A DNA stretch of 58,315 nt from Clostridium sp. CAG:221 (GCA_000435835.1 FR883401.1:1-58315), one strand, 5' to 3'; positions 27,069 through 36,277 are shown, counted from the first letter of the stretch. Made by a program: numbers and translations. The notes: generated by a model not told the origin, from the sequence alone.

Positions 27069-28578
27069 TTATTCCACTCTCCAATATTTTATAAATAGCC
27101 TTCATATCCAAACTATTTCTTATGCCTTCAGCAAGTTTATCATATTGCTCTTCTTTATACTTTTCAATATCTACTGTACTTATACTTGAATAATCTATAC
27201 CTTTATGAATACAAAGACTTTCCACTATTGCCTTTGATACTTCTTCCTTATCAAAGATCCCATGAATATAGCTTCCATAAACATTATCTTTATAAAGTCC
27301 ATCATTTTTAATTATATCTTCACCATTTACATTATCTATAGTAGTTAATTCTTCTTCATTAAAATCATAAGTAGTTTGTCCCATATGAATTTCATATCCT
27401 TCAAATTCTACATAGCTTAATTCTGCTAAAATACCACTTACTTCATTGAAATTACCACTTACTCTTGTTCTCACCTTTTCTTTTTCAAATACAGTTTTTG
27501 TAGGAAGTAAGCCCATCCCAGCCATAGTTCCTCCACTTTCAACGTTAAATGGATCTGATAATTCCATTCCAAGCATTTGATATCCTCCACAGATACCAAA
27601 AATCACCTTTCCTTTAGCTGCTTGTTTTAAAATTTGTGTTTCTAAACCACTTTCTCTAAGCCATTTTAAGTCTTCCATTGTATTCTTTGTACCAGGTAAT
27701 ATTATCATATCTGGATCCTTTAATTCTCTAACTGACTTTACATATCTTAAACTTACACCTGGTATATATTCAAAGGTATTAAAATCTGTGAAATTTGATA
27801 TTCTAGGTAATCTGATAACAGCTATATCTATTAAATCTACAGTTCCCTTATTATTAAATCTTTCAGACAAGCTATCTTCATCGTCTATATCAAGTTCCAT
27901 ATAAGGTACTACTCCCACTACAGGAGTTTTAGTTATTTCTTCAATCATATCAAGTCCAGGTTTTAAGATATTAACATCACCTCTAAACTTATTAATGATT
28001 GTACCTTTAATCATCTTTCTTTCATCTTCCTCTAATAACATTAAAGTTCCTGCAATGGAAGCAAATACCCCACCTCTATCAATATCACCTACCAGTAATA
28101 CCGGTGAATTTACTAGCTTCGCCATACCCATATTTACAATATCATTTTCCTTTAAGTTGATTTCTGCTGGACTTCCTGCACCTTCCATAACAATAATGTC
28201 ATATTCTTTTGCTAAATTATTATAAGCCTCCATTATATGAGGGATTAACTCTGTCTTTTTTTTATAATAATCTCTAGCACTCATATTACCTAAAACTTCA
28301 CCATTTACTATAACTTGTGAACCCACATCATTAGTTGGCTTTAAAAGTATAGGATTCATATTAACTGAAGGTTCAATACCACAAGCTTCCGCTTGCATTA
28401 CTTGAGCTCTTCCCATCTCTAATCCTTCCTTAGTGATAAATGAATTTAAAGCCATATTTTGTGATTTAAATGGAGCTACTTTGTAACCATCTTGTTTAAA
28501 TACTCTACAAAGTCCTGCTGTTACCAAACTCTTTCCAGCATTGGACATAGTTCCTTGTATCATAATAACTTTTGCCAT
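27061..28578 (-). CDS. cobQ: Cobyric acid synthase (CobQ/CbiP)
   Basis: This 505-residue enzyme amidates side chains b, d, e and g of adenosylcobyrinic acid a,c-diamide, using glutamine and ATP. The N-terminal ATP-binding domain has the GTMSNAGKS loop (residues 9-17). The C-terminal glutamine amidotransferase domain has the nucleophile Cys in FGICGGYQMLG (about residue 330) and the His in GSYIHGIFD (about 455). The length is standard. It sits between the ApgM-like gene (37 bases upstream) and cobO (overlapping). Confidence 0.96.
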   Translation of the reverse strand: MAKVIMIQGTMSNAGKSLVTAGLCRVFKQDGYKVAPFKSQNMALNSFITKEGLEMGRAQVMQAEACGIEPSVNMNPILLKPTNDVGSQVIVNGEVLGNMSARDYYKKKTELIPHIMEAYNNLAKEYDIIVMEGAGSPAEINLKENDIVNMGMAKLVNSPVLLVGDIDRGGVFASIAGTLMLLEEDERKMIKGTIINKFRGDVNILKPGLDMIEEITKTPVVGVVPYMELDIDDEDSLSERFNNKGTVDLIDIAVIRLPRISNFTDFNTFEYIPGVSLRYVKSVRELKDPDMIILPGTKNTMEDLKWLRESGLETQILKQAAKGKVIFGICGGYQMLGMELSDPFNVESGGTMAGMGLLPTKTVFEKEKVRTRVSGNFNEVSGILAELSYVEFEGYEIHMGQTTYDFNEEELTTIDNVNGEDIIKNDGLYKDNVYGSYIHGIFDKEEVSKAIVESLCIHKGIDYSSISTVDIEKYKEEQYDKLAEGIRNSLDMKAIYKILESGING

Positions 28579-28615
28579 CGTAAGCCGTCCTTTCTCTATT
28601 TCTTAATATAAAAAC

Positions 28616-29722
28616 TTAAAAGTATTTCATTAACCTGATAGCTTCTTTACCATCTATTATTCCTAATTGTTTATGTCTATTAATTCTATTATTGAATAAA
28701 ATGAAAGGCTGTAAATCCCCTCTATGGTTGCCTGTGCTGCTAAGGGTAGAATGATCCGAAGTAATAAGGATATTAACCTCTTCTTTTACTTCTTCTAATA
28801 TAGTCTTTATTAGCTCTTCATCTATTCTTTTGATAAATTTTACCTTTTCTAAGGGATTCTTTCTATGAGAAGCTTCATCTGTGCCATTTACATGAACAAG
28901 TATAAAATCATTATCCTTTATAAGCTTAATTGCTAAATTAGCTTTCTCTTTTAAATTGGTATCTATATCTGCCGTTGTTTCACTCATTCTTGGAGTATCC
29001 ATTCCCATGGCTAGAGAAATTCCTCTAACTATTTCTGTATGACAGACGCTGGCAGCTTTAGTTTTATGTAAGGTATAGAAGCTTGGTAAATCAGCTTTCA
29101 TAGATAATCCCCAAGGTAGAAAGGCATATTTGTGTTCTTGCTTATTTAGCACATTAAGGCTTTGGCAAACAAACTCCTGTAGTATTTTATTCCTTGGTAC
29201 TAAATCTTGAATATTCTTCCCTACATTTTGATGTGGAGGAAAATCTGCTATTTCAGTGATACATTCTTTCTTAATTACTAGAAGATTTTTATAGGACCCC
29301 ATATGATGCATTTTAATACTTTCTCTTTCCAAACTGCTACTCATCATTGTTGAAAATTTCTTATACTGGCCTTCATTTAAAATTCCACCAGTAGATGAAA
29401 TTAACCTTCCATGGCTATCAAGTGCAACTAAATTACATCTCATAACAACTTCATCATCTTTTATATCTAGGGCTTCTGCTAAAGCTTCTAAATAAGCTCT
29501 ACCTAATGGGATAACACCTTTATCTTGCCCTAAAAGTGTCAATATGCAACAAAGACTTTCAGCAGTGAATCCATCAGGGCAAGTTTTTAATAACCCATAA
29601 ACTCCCCTTGCTTTCATATATTCCATATGCTTAGGTGATGCATATTCATAAGGCGTCATATTAGCTAATTCTTCTAAGATATCATCATTCATACCATCTA
29701 TTATAATCATTATATTTTTCAT
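28616..29722 (-). CDS. ApgM-family metalloenzyme coupled to cobD; candidate L-threonine kinase
   Basis: This 368-residue alkaline-phosphatase-superfamily protein belongs to the archaeal-type cofactor-independent phosphoglycerate mutase group. Metal and nucleophile residues visible are Asp9 (IIDGMND), Ser56 (TAESLCC), HVNGTDEASH with further ligands, and SDHSTLSSTGNHRGD near residue 320. Its ATG overlaps the cobD stop in TAATG, so the two products are coupled. CobD needs L-threonine-O-3-phosphate, and no PduX-like kinase is seen. Other members of this fold have been proposed as homoserine kinases. A threonine-phosphate-forming role is therefore a reasonable inference. A glycolytic mutase role would not explain the context. 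Confidence 0.7.
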   Translation of the reverse strand: MKNIMIIIDGMNDDILEELANMTPYEYASPKHMEYMKARGVYGLLKTCPDGFTAESLCCILTLLGQDKGVIPLGRAYLEALAEALDIKDDEVVMRCNLVALDSHGRLISSTGGILNEGQYKKFSTMMSSSLERESIKMHHMGSYKNLLVIKKECITEIADFPPHQNVGKNIQDLVPRNKILQEFVCQSLNVLNKQEHKYAFLPWGLSMKADLPSFYTLHKTKAASVCHTEIVRGISLAMGMDTPRMSETTADIDTNLKEKANLAIKLIKDNDFILVHVNGTDEASHRKNPLEKVKFIKRIDEELIKTILEEVKEEVNILITSDHSTLSSTGNHRGDLQPFILFNNRINRHKQLGIIDGKEAIRLMKYF

Positions 29723-30783
29723 TACATGCCTCTAAAGGATATTATTTCATTAATTAATCTTTTATTATCCTTATGCTCTTTAACACATATTCTATAATAT
29801 CCTTTTGTAAGTCCAACATAATTACTGCAATCTCTAATCATTATTCCTCTATTTTCTAAGTATGCTTTTAATTCGTGACCATCCTCATCTTTAAAAAATA
29901 TGTAATTAGCTTTAGAACCATAAATCTTCATATTTAACTTTCTTAAAGCTTCCTTTAAATAGTTACTTTCTTTTCTTATAAGTTCTTCAGTCTTTTTCAA
30001 GTACTCTTTTTCCTTAAGGGCTTGTACTCCTGCTATTTGTGCTGGAATGGAAACTGCCCAAGGTTGAGAAACTGATGTCATCTTCTTTAATAGCCTTTCA
30101 TCACTACTTAATCCATAACCAAGTCTAAGTCCAGCCATGGCATATATCTTGGTAAAAGCCTTTAAGATAAATAAATTTTTATTTTCTTTTAAGTAATTTT
30201 TCATAGTATATCTCTCAGGTTCTTCAATGAAATCATTAAAGCATTCATCCATTACTAACATAACATCTTTTTCTCTACATCTCTTTAATATCTTTTCTAA
30301 TAACTCTATTGAAACAAGTTCTCCTGTAGGATTATTAGGATTACAAATAAACACCATATCAATTTCATCGCTGATACACTCTATAAAATCATCCCTTAGC
30401 AGGAATCCATCTTCTTCTTTTAAATAATGATATTGTACCTTACACTCTACTGATGTTAATGCTTCTTCATATTCACTAAAGGTTGGTGCAAGAACAATTG
30501 CTTTTTTAGGTTTTAAAGCATATACAAGCCTAAAAATAATATCGGCAGCTCCATTACCTAAAATAATATATTCATTATCTACATTTTCATTATCTGCTAA
30601 ATCACTTTTAAGCTCTCTGCATAAAGGATCAGGATAGTTTATCCAGCTATCTATTGATTCAATTAAAGCTTCTTTAACTCCTCTGGGCATTCCAAGTGGA
30701 TTTATATTGGCAGAGTAATCTAAAGCCTCTCTTTTAAACATTTCCTTATATGTATATATATCGCCACCATGAGTAAGTTTCAT
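29722..30783 (-). CDS. cobD: L-threonine-O-3-phosphate decarboxylase (CobD)
   Basis: This 353-residue PLP enzyme of aminotransferase fold I makes (R)-1-amino-2-propanol phosphate, the linker between corrin ring and lower ligand. The N-terminus HGGDIYTYKE and SANINPLGMP is characteristic of CobD as opposed to histidinol-phosphate aminotransferase. The PLP-binding motif is KAFTKIYAMAGLRLGYG with Lys212, and CNPNNPTG lies at 148-154. The gene follows cbiB, whose product attaches this linker, and shares a TAATG junction with the ApgM-like gene. Confidence 0.93.
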   Translation of the reverse strand: MKLTHGGDIYTYKEMFKREALDYSANINPLGMPRGVKEALIESIDSWINYPDPLCRELKSDLADNENVDNEYIILGNGAADIIFRLVYALKPKKAIVLAPTFSEYEEALTSVECKVQYHYLKEEDGFLLRDDFIECISDEIDMVFICNPNNPTGELVSIELLEKILKRCREKDVMLVMDECFNDFIEEPERYTMKNYLKENKNLFILKAFTKIYAMAGLRLGYGLSSDERLLKKMTSVSQPWAVSIPAQIAGVQALKEKEYLKKTEELIRKESNYLKEALRKLNMKIYGSKANYIFFKDEDGHELKAYLENRGIMIRDCSNYVGLTKGYYRICVKEHKDNKRLINEIISFRGM

Positions 30784-30808
30784 CTTAAATCACGCCCTCA
30801 ACTATAAA

Positions 30809-31780
30809 TTATTTTACCATTAAAATTATGGTAATCTTTATTACAGATATAATTACTATAGAAATAATAGATGTACAGTATAAAAGTCTATTGGCTTTCT
30901 TAATATCATCATAATTTATTTCTCTGATATTATCTCCAATGGTAGGCTTTTCATAAAGTTTACCAAAATAATATGCATTACCTGCCAGCTGTACATCTAA
31001 AGCTCCTGCACAAACAGATTCAGTTTGTGCAGAATTAGGACTTGCATGATTATATCTATCTCTCTTGTAAATCTTAAAGGCATTTTTATAATCATATCTT
31101 AAAAAGAAAGATGATAAAATCATTTGGTATGCTGAAATTCTTGCGGGAAGATAATTTACAACATCATCTAGTTTAGCTGCAAATCTACCAAAGTTCATAT
31201 ACTTTTCATTTTTATATCCAACCATGGAATCCATTGTATTTATTGCCTTATAGAAAAATCCCATTGGAGCTCCACCAATAGCTATAAATATCATTGGTGC
31301 TATTATGCCATCAGAAGTGTTTTCAGCTACAGTCTCCACAGCTGCTTTGGCAACTCCACTAAAAGTTAAATCCTTTGTGTCTCTTCCTACAATCATTGAT
31401 ACTGCTTTTCTAGCTGAAGGTAAATCATTTTTTGCCAATTCATCATATACCTTCATACTTTCAACTTTTAAAGATTTTGTTGCTAGAATTTGATAGCACA
31501 TAAAAGTTTCCACAGTTAATGCTAAATATGTATTTATAGATTTAGCCATTAATATTATTACCAGTGGAATAACCATTGAAATGGAAACTACCATGACAGT
31601 AAGGATAATCCCTCCAATATACTCTCCTCTTTTAGTTTTTGGCATAAATCTTCTAATTACTTTTTCTAATATACTAATTAAATTTCCAATAAATCTAACT
31701 GGATGTGGCATCCAATATGGATCACCAAAGATTAAATCTAATATGTATCCCATAACTAATGCTACTAAAGAAATAGTCAT
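30809..31780 (-). CDS. cbiB: Adenosylcobinamide-phosphate synthase (CbiB)
   Basis: This 323-residue integral membrane protein condenses adenosylcobyric acid with aminopropanol phosphate. The signature LDLIFGDPYWMPHPVRFIG lies at residues 15-33. Other conserved parts are AVSMIVGRDT, ETVAENTSDG and a SPNSAQTE motif near residue 250. Several hydrophobic helices occur. It is the first gene behind the cobalamin riboswitch and its terminator (31823-32067), so the whole five-gene operon should be shut down when cobalamin is plentiful. Confidence 0.95.
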   Translation of the reverse strand: MTISLVALVMGYILDLIFGDPYWMPHPVRFIGNLISILEKVIRRFMPKTKRGEYIGGIILTVMVVSISMVIPLVIILMAKSINTYLALTVETFMCYQILATKSLKVESMKVYDELAKNDLPSARKAVSMIVGRDTKDLTFSGVAKAAVETVAENTSDGIIAPMIFIAIGGAPMGFFYKAINTMDSMVGYKNEKYMNFGRFAAKLDDVVNYLPARISAYQMILSSFFLRYDYKNAFKIYKRDRYNHASPNSAQTESVCAGALDVQLAGNAYYFGKLYEKPTIGDNIREINYDDIKKANRLLYCTSIISIVIISVIKITIILMVK

Positions 31781-31822
31781 TTTAAACCTCCTTCTTACTA
31801 AACTGTTTTTTCATATAAAAAT

Positions 31823-31854
31823 AACACTCAGTAACGTTCTGGTTACTAAGCGTT
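31823..31854 (-). terminator. Expression-platform terminator of the cobalamin riboswitch
   Basis: The stem AACGCTTAGTAAC / GTTACTGAGTGTT (with one G-U or mismatch position) and a U-rich tail lie between the riboswitch and cbiB. Ligand binding would favour this hairpin and stop transcription. Confidence 0.88.
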
Positions 31855-31920
31855 ATTAATTAACAAAACTAAGGTATAAATGATATTAAATACTTTAATT
31901 ATCATTATACCAATTATATA

Positions 31921-32067
31921 ATCAACACACTCCAGTAGTCCGCAGAGTTTTCGTGTATATATTATAACAAGCAATCTGGCTTATGGACTTATACTAAATT
32001 TCTTGTCCAATTACAGTAGCGGCCCTGCGTAGGATTTTCACCCAACTTTCCTTGTGTATAATATACT
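31921..32067 (-). ncRNA. Cobalamin (B12) riboswitch
   Basis: On the minus strand, the aptamer landmarks appear in order. GGGTGAAAATCC comes first, followed by the CGCAGGGCCGCTACTGTAA core. A later AAGCCAGATTGC matches the B12 box. A 3' hairpin at 31925-31956 exposes TGCGGA, which can pair with the CCGC of the core loop in the known L5-L13 kissing interaction. A terminator follows at 31823-31854, then cbiB. This is a class-I type transcriptional OFF switch for the late cobalamin genes. Confidence 0.95.
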
Positions 32068-32145
32068 TATTCTATTCTAATTCTTTATAAATACAATATA
32101 AAAGTATACTATAGGAATTATTAATAGTCAAAGATTAAGGCAATT

Positions 32146-32589
32146 TTATTTACCTTTCTCCACACTATCTTCTTTAGCTACTGGTTCTTCTTCACTACTT
32201 TCTATGTCTTCCACTACTTCAGCTTTCACTTCTTCCACAAGTTTTGCCCCACATTTTGAACAATAAGCCACTGAATTATCCTGTTCTGCTCCACAGCTAC
32301 TACAGATTCTTACTCCCTTCAAAAGCTGGAGTTCTTTCTTCATAGCATTCACTTTTTGTATTGACTCTGTTATAGATGAACAAATATCTTGTATTTCCGC
32401 CACTTGATTTCTAGAATACAAAGAAAAATATTTTTTTCCAAGTTCAGTATATAAACCATCAAGCTTCTTTTCTTCATCTTTTATCTTACTGCTTATTTTA
32501 CTTATCTCAGCTATTTCCTTAGTTTTTTTAACAGTTTCTTGTCCTACATTAGATATCTTTTTACCAAAATTACTAAAAAACTCTGTCAT
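32146..32589 (-). CDS. Zinc-ribbon coiled-coil protein, 147 residues
   Basis: Residues 1-90 form a helical, coiled-coil region with many Lys and Glu. A zinc ribbon follows, with CSSCGAE and CSKCGAK (four cysteines, about residues 96-115), then a very acidic tail rich in Glu and Val. This layout is common in small Firmicute proteins that carry a double-Cys zinc ribbon; the function is not known. It lies between the two cobalamin blocks but has its own start site and is isolated from the upstream block by a strong terminator, so a role in B12 metabolism is not implied. Confidence 0.75.
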   Translation of the reverse strand: MTEFFSNFGKKISNVGQETVKKTKEIAEISKISSKIKDEEKKLDGLYTELGKKYFSLYSRNQVAEIQDICSSITESIQKVNAMKKELQLLKGVRICSSCGAEQDNSVAYCSKCGAKLVEEVKAEVVEDIESSEEEPVAKEDSVEKGK

Positions 32590-32717
32590 AAAATTTCTCC
32601 TATTTTAATCAGTCTATTCATTGTAATTCTATTATTTTTTTATACTTTTATTACTATATTTAAGTAGAGAGGATGATTAAATAATTTGAAAAATAATATA
32701 GAGGTGTTGATTTTGAT

Positions 32718-32760
32718 AAAAAAGATATAGTGGAATATTTTTATTCACTATATCTTTTTT
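32718..32760 (-). terminator. Terminator of the cbiA-to-cobC block
   Basis: A long stem (AAAAAAGATATAGTGGAATA / TATT-CACTATATCTTTTTT, one bulge) with a U-run lies just after the stop of the CobU-like/CobC gene. Confidence 0.9.
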
Positions 32761-32764
32761 ATTA

Positions 32765-33784
32765 TTATATTTCTTTTATGACCTGTACCTTCTTATCATT
32801 AATCCAGGTATTTTTATCAATTTCAATAATATAACCTTGTCCATTTTTAACTTGCCAATTATAAAAGTCCTTATGTGGATTAGAGTATTTATCCAAAATA
32901 GCCATTATTGTACCACCATGAATAATTAAAGCAACACATTCTTCACCTAAGGATTGATTAATTATTTCTTCAAAGCATTTTTCACATCTTTCACTGAACT
33001 CTTCCCTACTTTCTCCATTAGGTATATGGAAAGTCCCACCACTAGCCAACCATCTTTGATAATTAAGATCATCTTTTAACTGATCATAATTTTTATTTTC
33101 AAAATCGCCAAAGTTTGTTTCCTTCAAATCATCTTTTATTATAATTTCTGCTTTAGGATATATCATTTTAGCAGATTCCACACACCTCTTCATTGGACTT
33201 GAATATACTTTATTAGCTCTTGGATAAATTTCTTTTGATATAGAATCAAATAGTGCATATATACCGTTTAAAGAAAGACTTTCATCTGTAATGCCTATGT
33301 ATTTTTTATCCTTATTCCCTTCAGTAAGACCATGACGAATTAAAGCAACAGTTAAAGTTGAACTGAAATTCTTCTTTTCACTTCTCTTATAATATGTGCT
33401 TTCCTTTTTTATATTTATAGGTATACCAGCCATTACTCTAGTAACAATAGTTGCTTTCCTAGCAATTTTTGTACATGCTCTTCCTGTTTCTTCTCGCCAA
33501 ATTCTTTCTTCCTTATCTAATGGTACAATTCCATATCCAATTTCGTTACTAATTATAATAATGTCATTATTTTTTTCTAGTAACTCGTCAACAAAAGAAA
33601 GTATATTTATCTTATCTTTCAAAAGTCTTTTACACAATAAATGGAAATTGTATAATATTTTCTTATTTATATTGTTGTAATCACATTCTTCACCGTTACA
33701 AACATCTTCTTTTGTCAGATTATTCTTATCCAACACATATTTAAGTTTTCCTTGTGCTGTTCCGCCTATTACAAACTCTATCAT
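32765..33784 (-). CDS. cobC: CobU-like / alpha-ribazole phosphatase (CobC) fusion
   Basis: This 339-residue protein has two domains. Residues 1-130 resemble CobU, ending in SNEIGYGIVPLDKEER and RACTKIARKA. The P-loop, however, reads GGTAQGKLKY, where active CobU has GG-x-x-SGKS; the Ser after Lys is replaced by Leu, so kinase activity is doubtful. Residues about 145-339 form a histidine phosphatase with the RHG motif LIRHGLTEGN and a second His in LIIHGG. This part should remove the phosphate from alpha-ribazole-5'-phosphate or cobalamin-5'-phosphate. It overlaps cobS by four bases (ATGA). Confidence 0.85.
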   Translation of the reverse strand: MIEFVIGGTAQGKLKYVLDKNNLTKEDVCNGEECDYNNINKKILYNFHLLCKRLLKDKINILSFVDELLEKNNDIIIISNEIGYGIVPLDKEERIWREETGRACTKIARKATIVTRVMAGIPINIKKESTYYKRSEKKNFSSTLTVALIRHGLTEGNKDKKYIGITDESLSLNGIYALFDSISKEIYPRANKVYSSPMKRCVESAKMIYPKAEIIIKDDLKETNFGDFENKNYDQLKDDLNYQRWLASGGTFHIPNGESREEFSERCEKCFEEIINQSLGEECVALIIHGGTIMAILDKYSNPHKDFYNWQVKNGQGYIIEIDKNTWINDKKVQVIKEI

Positions 33785-34551
33785 GATGTTCCTCCAAAAA
33801 TAACTACAGCTATTAATAATATAAGTTCTAACATTTGCAAGAAATATCCAGCCAAATCACCAGTTATTCCTCCAAATTCATTATACGACATTTTCTTATA
33901 CTTAACAAAACATAAAATTGTTAAAAGTATTGTAATAATTGCTAATAAACTATTTATAAATAGCATAATAGTAAAAATCATAACAATGTAAACAAACATG
34001 CTTTTCTTTACCACTTGTTTTTCAGCTGCATTAGAAAACATATACGCTAAACCACTATTTTTTGAACATTTAAATGTAACAATTGATACTGCACTAAAGG
34101 CTCTTGATAACATAAATCCCAAAGCTATAAAAATTATAGTATCCATATTTATATTTATTTCAGTCCAAAATGAAAATACTGCTATAAAGTAAACAACACA
34201 ATATATTAATGCAAAGGCACCAATATGAGGATCCTTTAAAATTTCTAGTTTCCTTTCAGCACTTTGATGAGAGCTTCTAGCATCCACTGTATCACAAAAT
34301 CCATCAATATGTATTCCACCTGAAATAATAACTGGTATGATAGTAGCAATACCTGCAAATAAAATATTGCCTATTCCTAAAAATTTAGCTAGATACATCC
34401 ATGCTCCCATCACTATTCCTATTGCAAGTCCAACCAATGGAAAAAAGCACATGGCATACTTCATATTTTCTTCTTTCCACTGAACATAAGGCATAGGAAT
34501 TTTAGAGTACATTGAAAATGAAATTATTATTGATTCAAATATAGTTTTAAT
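33781..34551 (-). CDS. cobS: Adenosylcobinamide-GDP ribazoletransferase (CobS), apparent ATT start
   Basis: This membrane protein of about 256 residues joins adenosylcobinamide-GDP to alpha-ribazole. Conserved signatures are FSMYSKIPMP (residues about 12-21), SGGIHIDGFCDTVD and FGGITGDLAGYFLQM. GGAGGTG is followed after about six bases by ATT AAA ACT, exactly where the family start is expected, so ATT at 34551 seems to be the initiation codon. The only upstream canonical candidate, TTG at 34566, would put the ribosome-binding site inside the gene. An ATG-to-ATT change or an assembly error is possible. Confidence 0.85.
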   Translation of the reverse strand: MKTIFESIIISFSMYSKIPMPYVQWKEENMKYAMCFFPLVGLAIGIVMGAWMYLAKFLGIGNILFAGIATIIPVIISGGIHIDGFCDTVDARSSHQSAERKLEILKDPHIGAFALIYCVVYFIAVFSFWTEININMDTIIFIALGFMLSRAFSAVSIVTFKCSKNSGLAYMFSNAAEKQVVKKSMFVYIVMIFTIMLFINSLLAIITILLTILCFVKYKKMSYNEFGGITGDLAGYFLQMLELILLIAVVIFGGTS

Positions 34552-34587
34552 GTTAATCACCTCCAATTACTTCACTTATTAATAGAA

Positions 34588-35109
34588 TTATTTTATTCTT
34601 ACTTCTATTCCATAAACTATCTCTATTACTTCATCAGCAATATGTGACAACTCTTTATTTATTATACCTAAGTTTTTAATATACTCTTCTGTATCTTTAT
34701 CATATTTATTTCCATCAGAAAAAATTTCATTAGTTACAATAACTAAATTTTCACATTTGCCTTTTAAGCTGCGTATTCCATCAACAATCTCCAAAACAGC
34801 ATTTTCTCTACATCTATTTTGATCATACATTTCATTGGCTAATAAATTAGAAATACATTCTAATAGAATTGTACTATCCTTAGAAATATCTTTACATTTT
34901 ATTGACTTTAAATCATAATGACACTCTAATGTTAAAAATCCTTTTTCTTTTCTCATTTCTCTATGTCTTTCTATCTTTTTATAACATTCACTATCATAGG
35001 GCATCATCGTTGCAATATATATTAATGTGCCATTTTTTCTAGACATACTTATATTTTCTGCATATTCTGATTTTCCGCTGGCTGCTCCTCCACTAACTAA
35101 TGTAATCAT
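34588..35109 (-). CDS. cobU: Adenosylcobinamide kinase / guanylyltransferase (CobU)
   Basis: This 173-residue bifunctional enzyme phosphorylates adenosylcobinamide and then transfers GMP to make adenosylcobinamide-GDP. The P-loop SGGAASGKSEYAE (residues 6-18) is intact, and YIATMMPYDSE, IERHREMR and VTNEIFSDG match the family. The guanylated His is in the IERHRE segment. The ATG follows AAGGAGG. It lies 22 bases upstream of the cobS region and next to the fusion gene whose CobU-like domain has a degraded P-loop. Confidence 0.94.
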   Translation of the reverse strand: MITLVSGGAASGKSEYAENISMSRKNGTLIYIATMMPYDSECYKKIERHREMRKEKGFLTLECHYDLKSIKCKDISKDSTILLECISNLLANEMYDQNRCRENAVLEIVDGIRSLKGKCENLVIVTNEIFSDGNKYDKDTEEYIKNLGIINKELSHIADEVIEIVYGIEVRIK

Positions 35110-35147
35110 AAATTTACCTCCTTTAAAAGATTATACTTATAAAGCAT

Positions 35148-35188
35148 ATTAAATCAGAAACTTCTTTTTTAGATGCTTCTGATTTAAT
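35148..35188. promoter_or_regulatory. Palindromic hairpin between cobT and cobU
   Basis: A perfect inverted repeat of 11-12 bp (TTAAATCAGAA / TTCTGATTTAA) with a 17-base loop lies in the cobT-cobU gap. On the minus strand it has no clean U-run, so it may be a weak terminator or RNA-processing hairpin within the operon. Confidence 0.45.
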
Positions 35189-35211
35189 ACTAAAAACAAT
35201 ATAATTATAAA

Positions 35212-36276
35212 TTAACTTAAAGGCTCATATTTATCAACATTTATTTCCTCAAAGGTGCTCATATTACCATACACTGAAAGAGCCATATCTAATAGTGGTA
35301 TTATTGCTACAGCCCCTGTACCTTCTCCTAAGCACATATTGCAATCTATAAATGGCTTTAAATTTAACTCTTTCATAATTGCAATTGCTGCTGGCTCTTT
35401 TGATAAATGGGATGGTATGATATATGATTTAACTGCTGGACAAATCTTCACTGCTACTAAAGCTGCCACTGCAGAAATAAATCCATCAATGACTAAAGGT
35501 ATATTTAATGCTGCTCCACCAATAAATACTCCCACAAGTCCTGCAATATCAAGTCCTCCAACTTTACTTAGCACATCTATTGGATCTTCCTTCTTTGGCT
35601 TATTAATTTCTATTGCTTTCTTTATTGCATTTATTTTCTTATCTAAGCCTATTGATGATAATCCTGCACCTCTTCCTGTTACCTCTTCCACATCTCGACT
35701 TAAAAGAACAGCTGCAATTGCACTGCTGGTGGTGGTATTACCAATGCCCATTTCACCTGTAGCAATTATTCCATAACCTTTATCTTTTAAATCTTTAACT
35801 ATTCTAATACCGCATTCTATTGCTTCTATGGCTGTATCTTTTGCCATGGCAGGCTCCTTTGTCATATTATTGGTACCATACATTAACTTATTTTCTATTA
35901 ATCCATCAATATGCATATCTCTAGCTATGCCAATATCAACAGGTATTACATCAACATTTGCACACTTTGCCATATTATCAACAGAAGTATCACCCTTAAC
36001 CATATTTTCAGCTACAATTGCCGTAACTTCCTGTCCTGTTTGAGTTACCCCTTCTTCAACTACCCCATTATCAGCACACATTACTACAACAGCACGTTTT
36101 TTAATGTCTATATTAGGGTTTCTTGTTATTCCAGCCATCTTAATAACTACTTCTTCTAATAGCCCTAAACTGTTAAGCGGCTTTGCTATACTATTCCAGC
36201 GTTTTTGTGACATTTCCATAGCATCTTTATCCAATTCTTTAATCGATGATAATATATCCTTTAAATAAATTGACAT
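35212..36276 (-). CDS. cobT: Nicotinate-nucleotide-dimethylbenzimidazole phosphoribosyltransferase (CobT)
   Basis: This enzyme of about 354 residues activates the lower-ligand base to alpha-ribazole-5'-phosphate. Family marks include RWNSIAKPLNSLGLLE near the N-terminus, VMCADNGVVEEGV, GEMGIGNTTTSSAI and the catalytic Glu region LGEGTGAVAIIPLLDMAL at the C-terminus. The ATG at 36276 is preferred: AAAGGGGAG, contained in the last codons of cbiA, directly precedes it. A longer frame starting at 36369 would overlap cbiA with a non-family hydrophobic leader. Confidence 0.95.
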   Translation of the reverse strand: MSIYLKDILSSIKELDKDAMEMSQKRWNSIAKPLNSLGLLEEVVIKMAGITRNPNIDIKKRAVVVMCADNGVVEEGVTQTGQEVTAIVAENMVKGDTSVDNMAKCANVDVIPVDIGIARDMHIDGLIENKLMYGTNNMTKEPAMAKDTAIEAIECGIRIVKDLKDKGYGIIATGEMGIGNTTTSSAIAAVLLSRDVEEVTGRGAGLSSIGLDKKINAIKKAIEINKPKKEDPIDVLSKVGGLDIAGLVGVFIGGAALNIPLVIDGFISAVAALVAVKICPAVKSYIIPSHLSKEPAAIAIMKELNLKPFIDCNMCLGEGTGAVAIIPLLDMALSVYGNMSTFEEINVDKYEPLS

Positions 36277-36277
36277 T

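Noticed and set aside
28616..29722. ApgM-like gene as a CobZ-type alpha-ribazole phosphatase
   Set aside because: CobZ belongs to another fold, and a CobC domain in the same pathway already covers the reaction.
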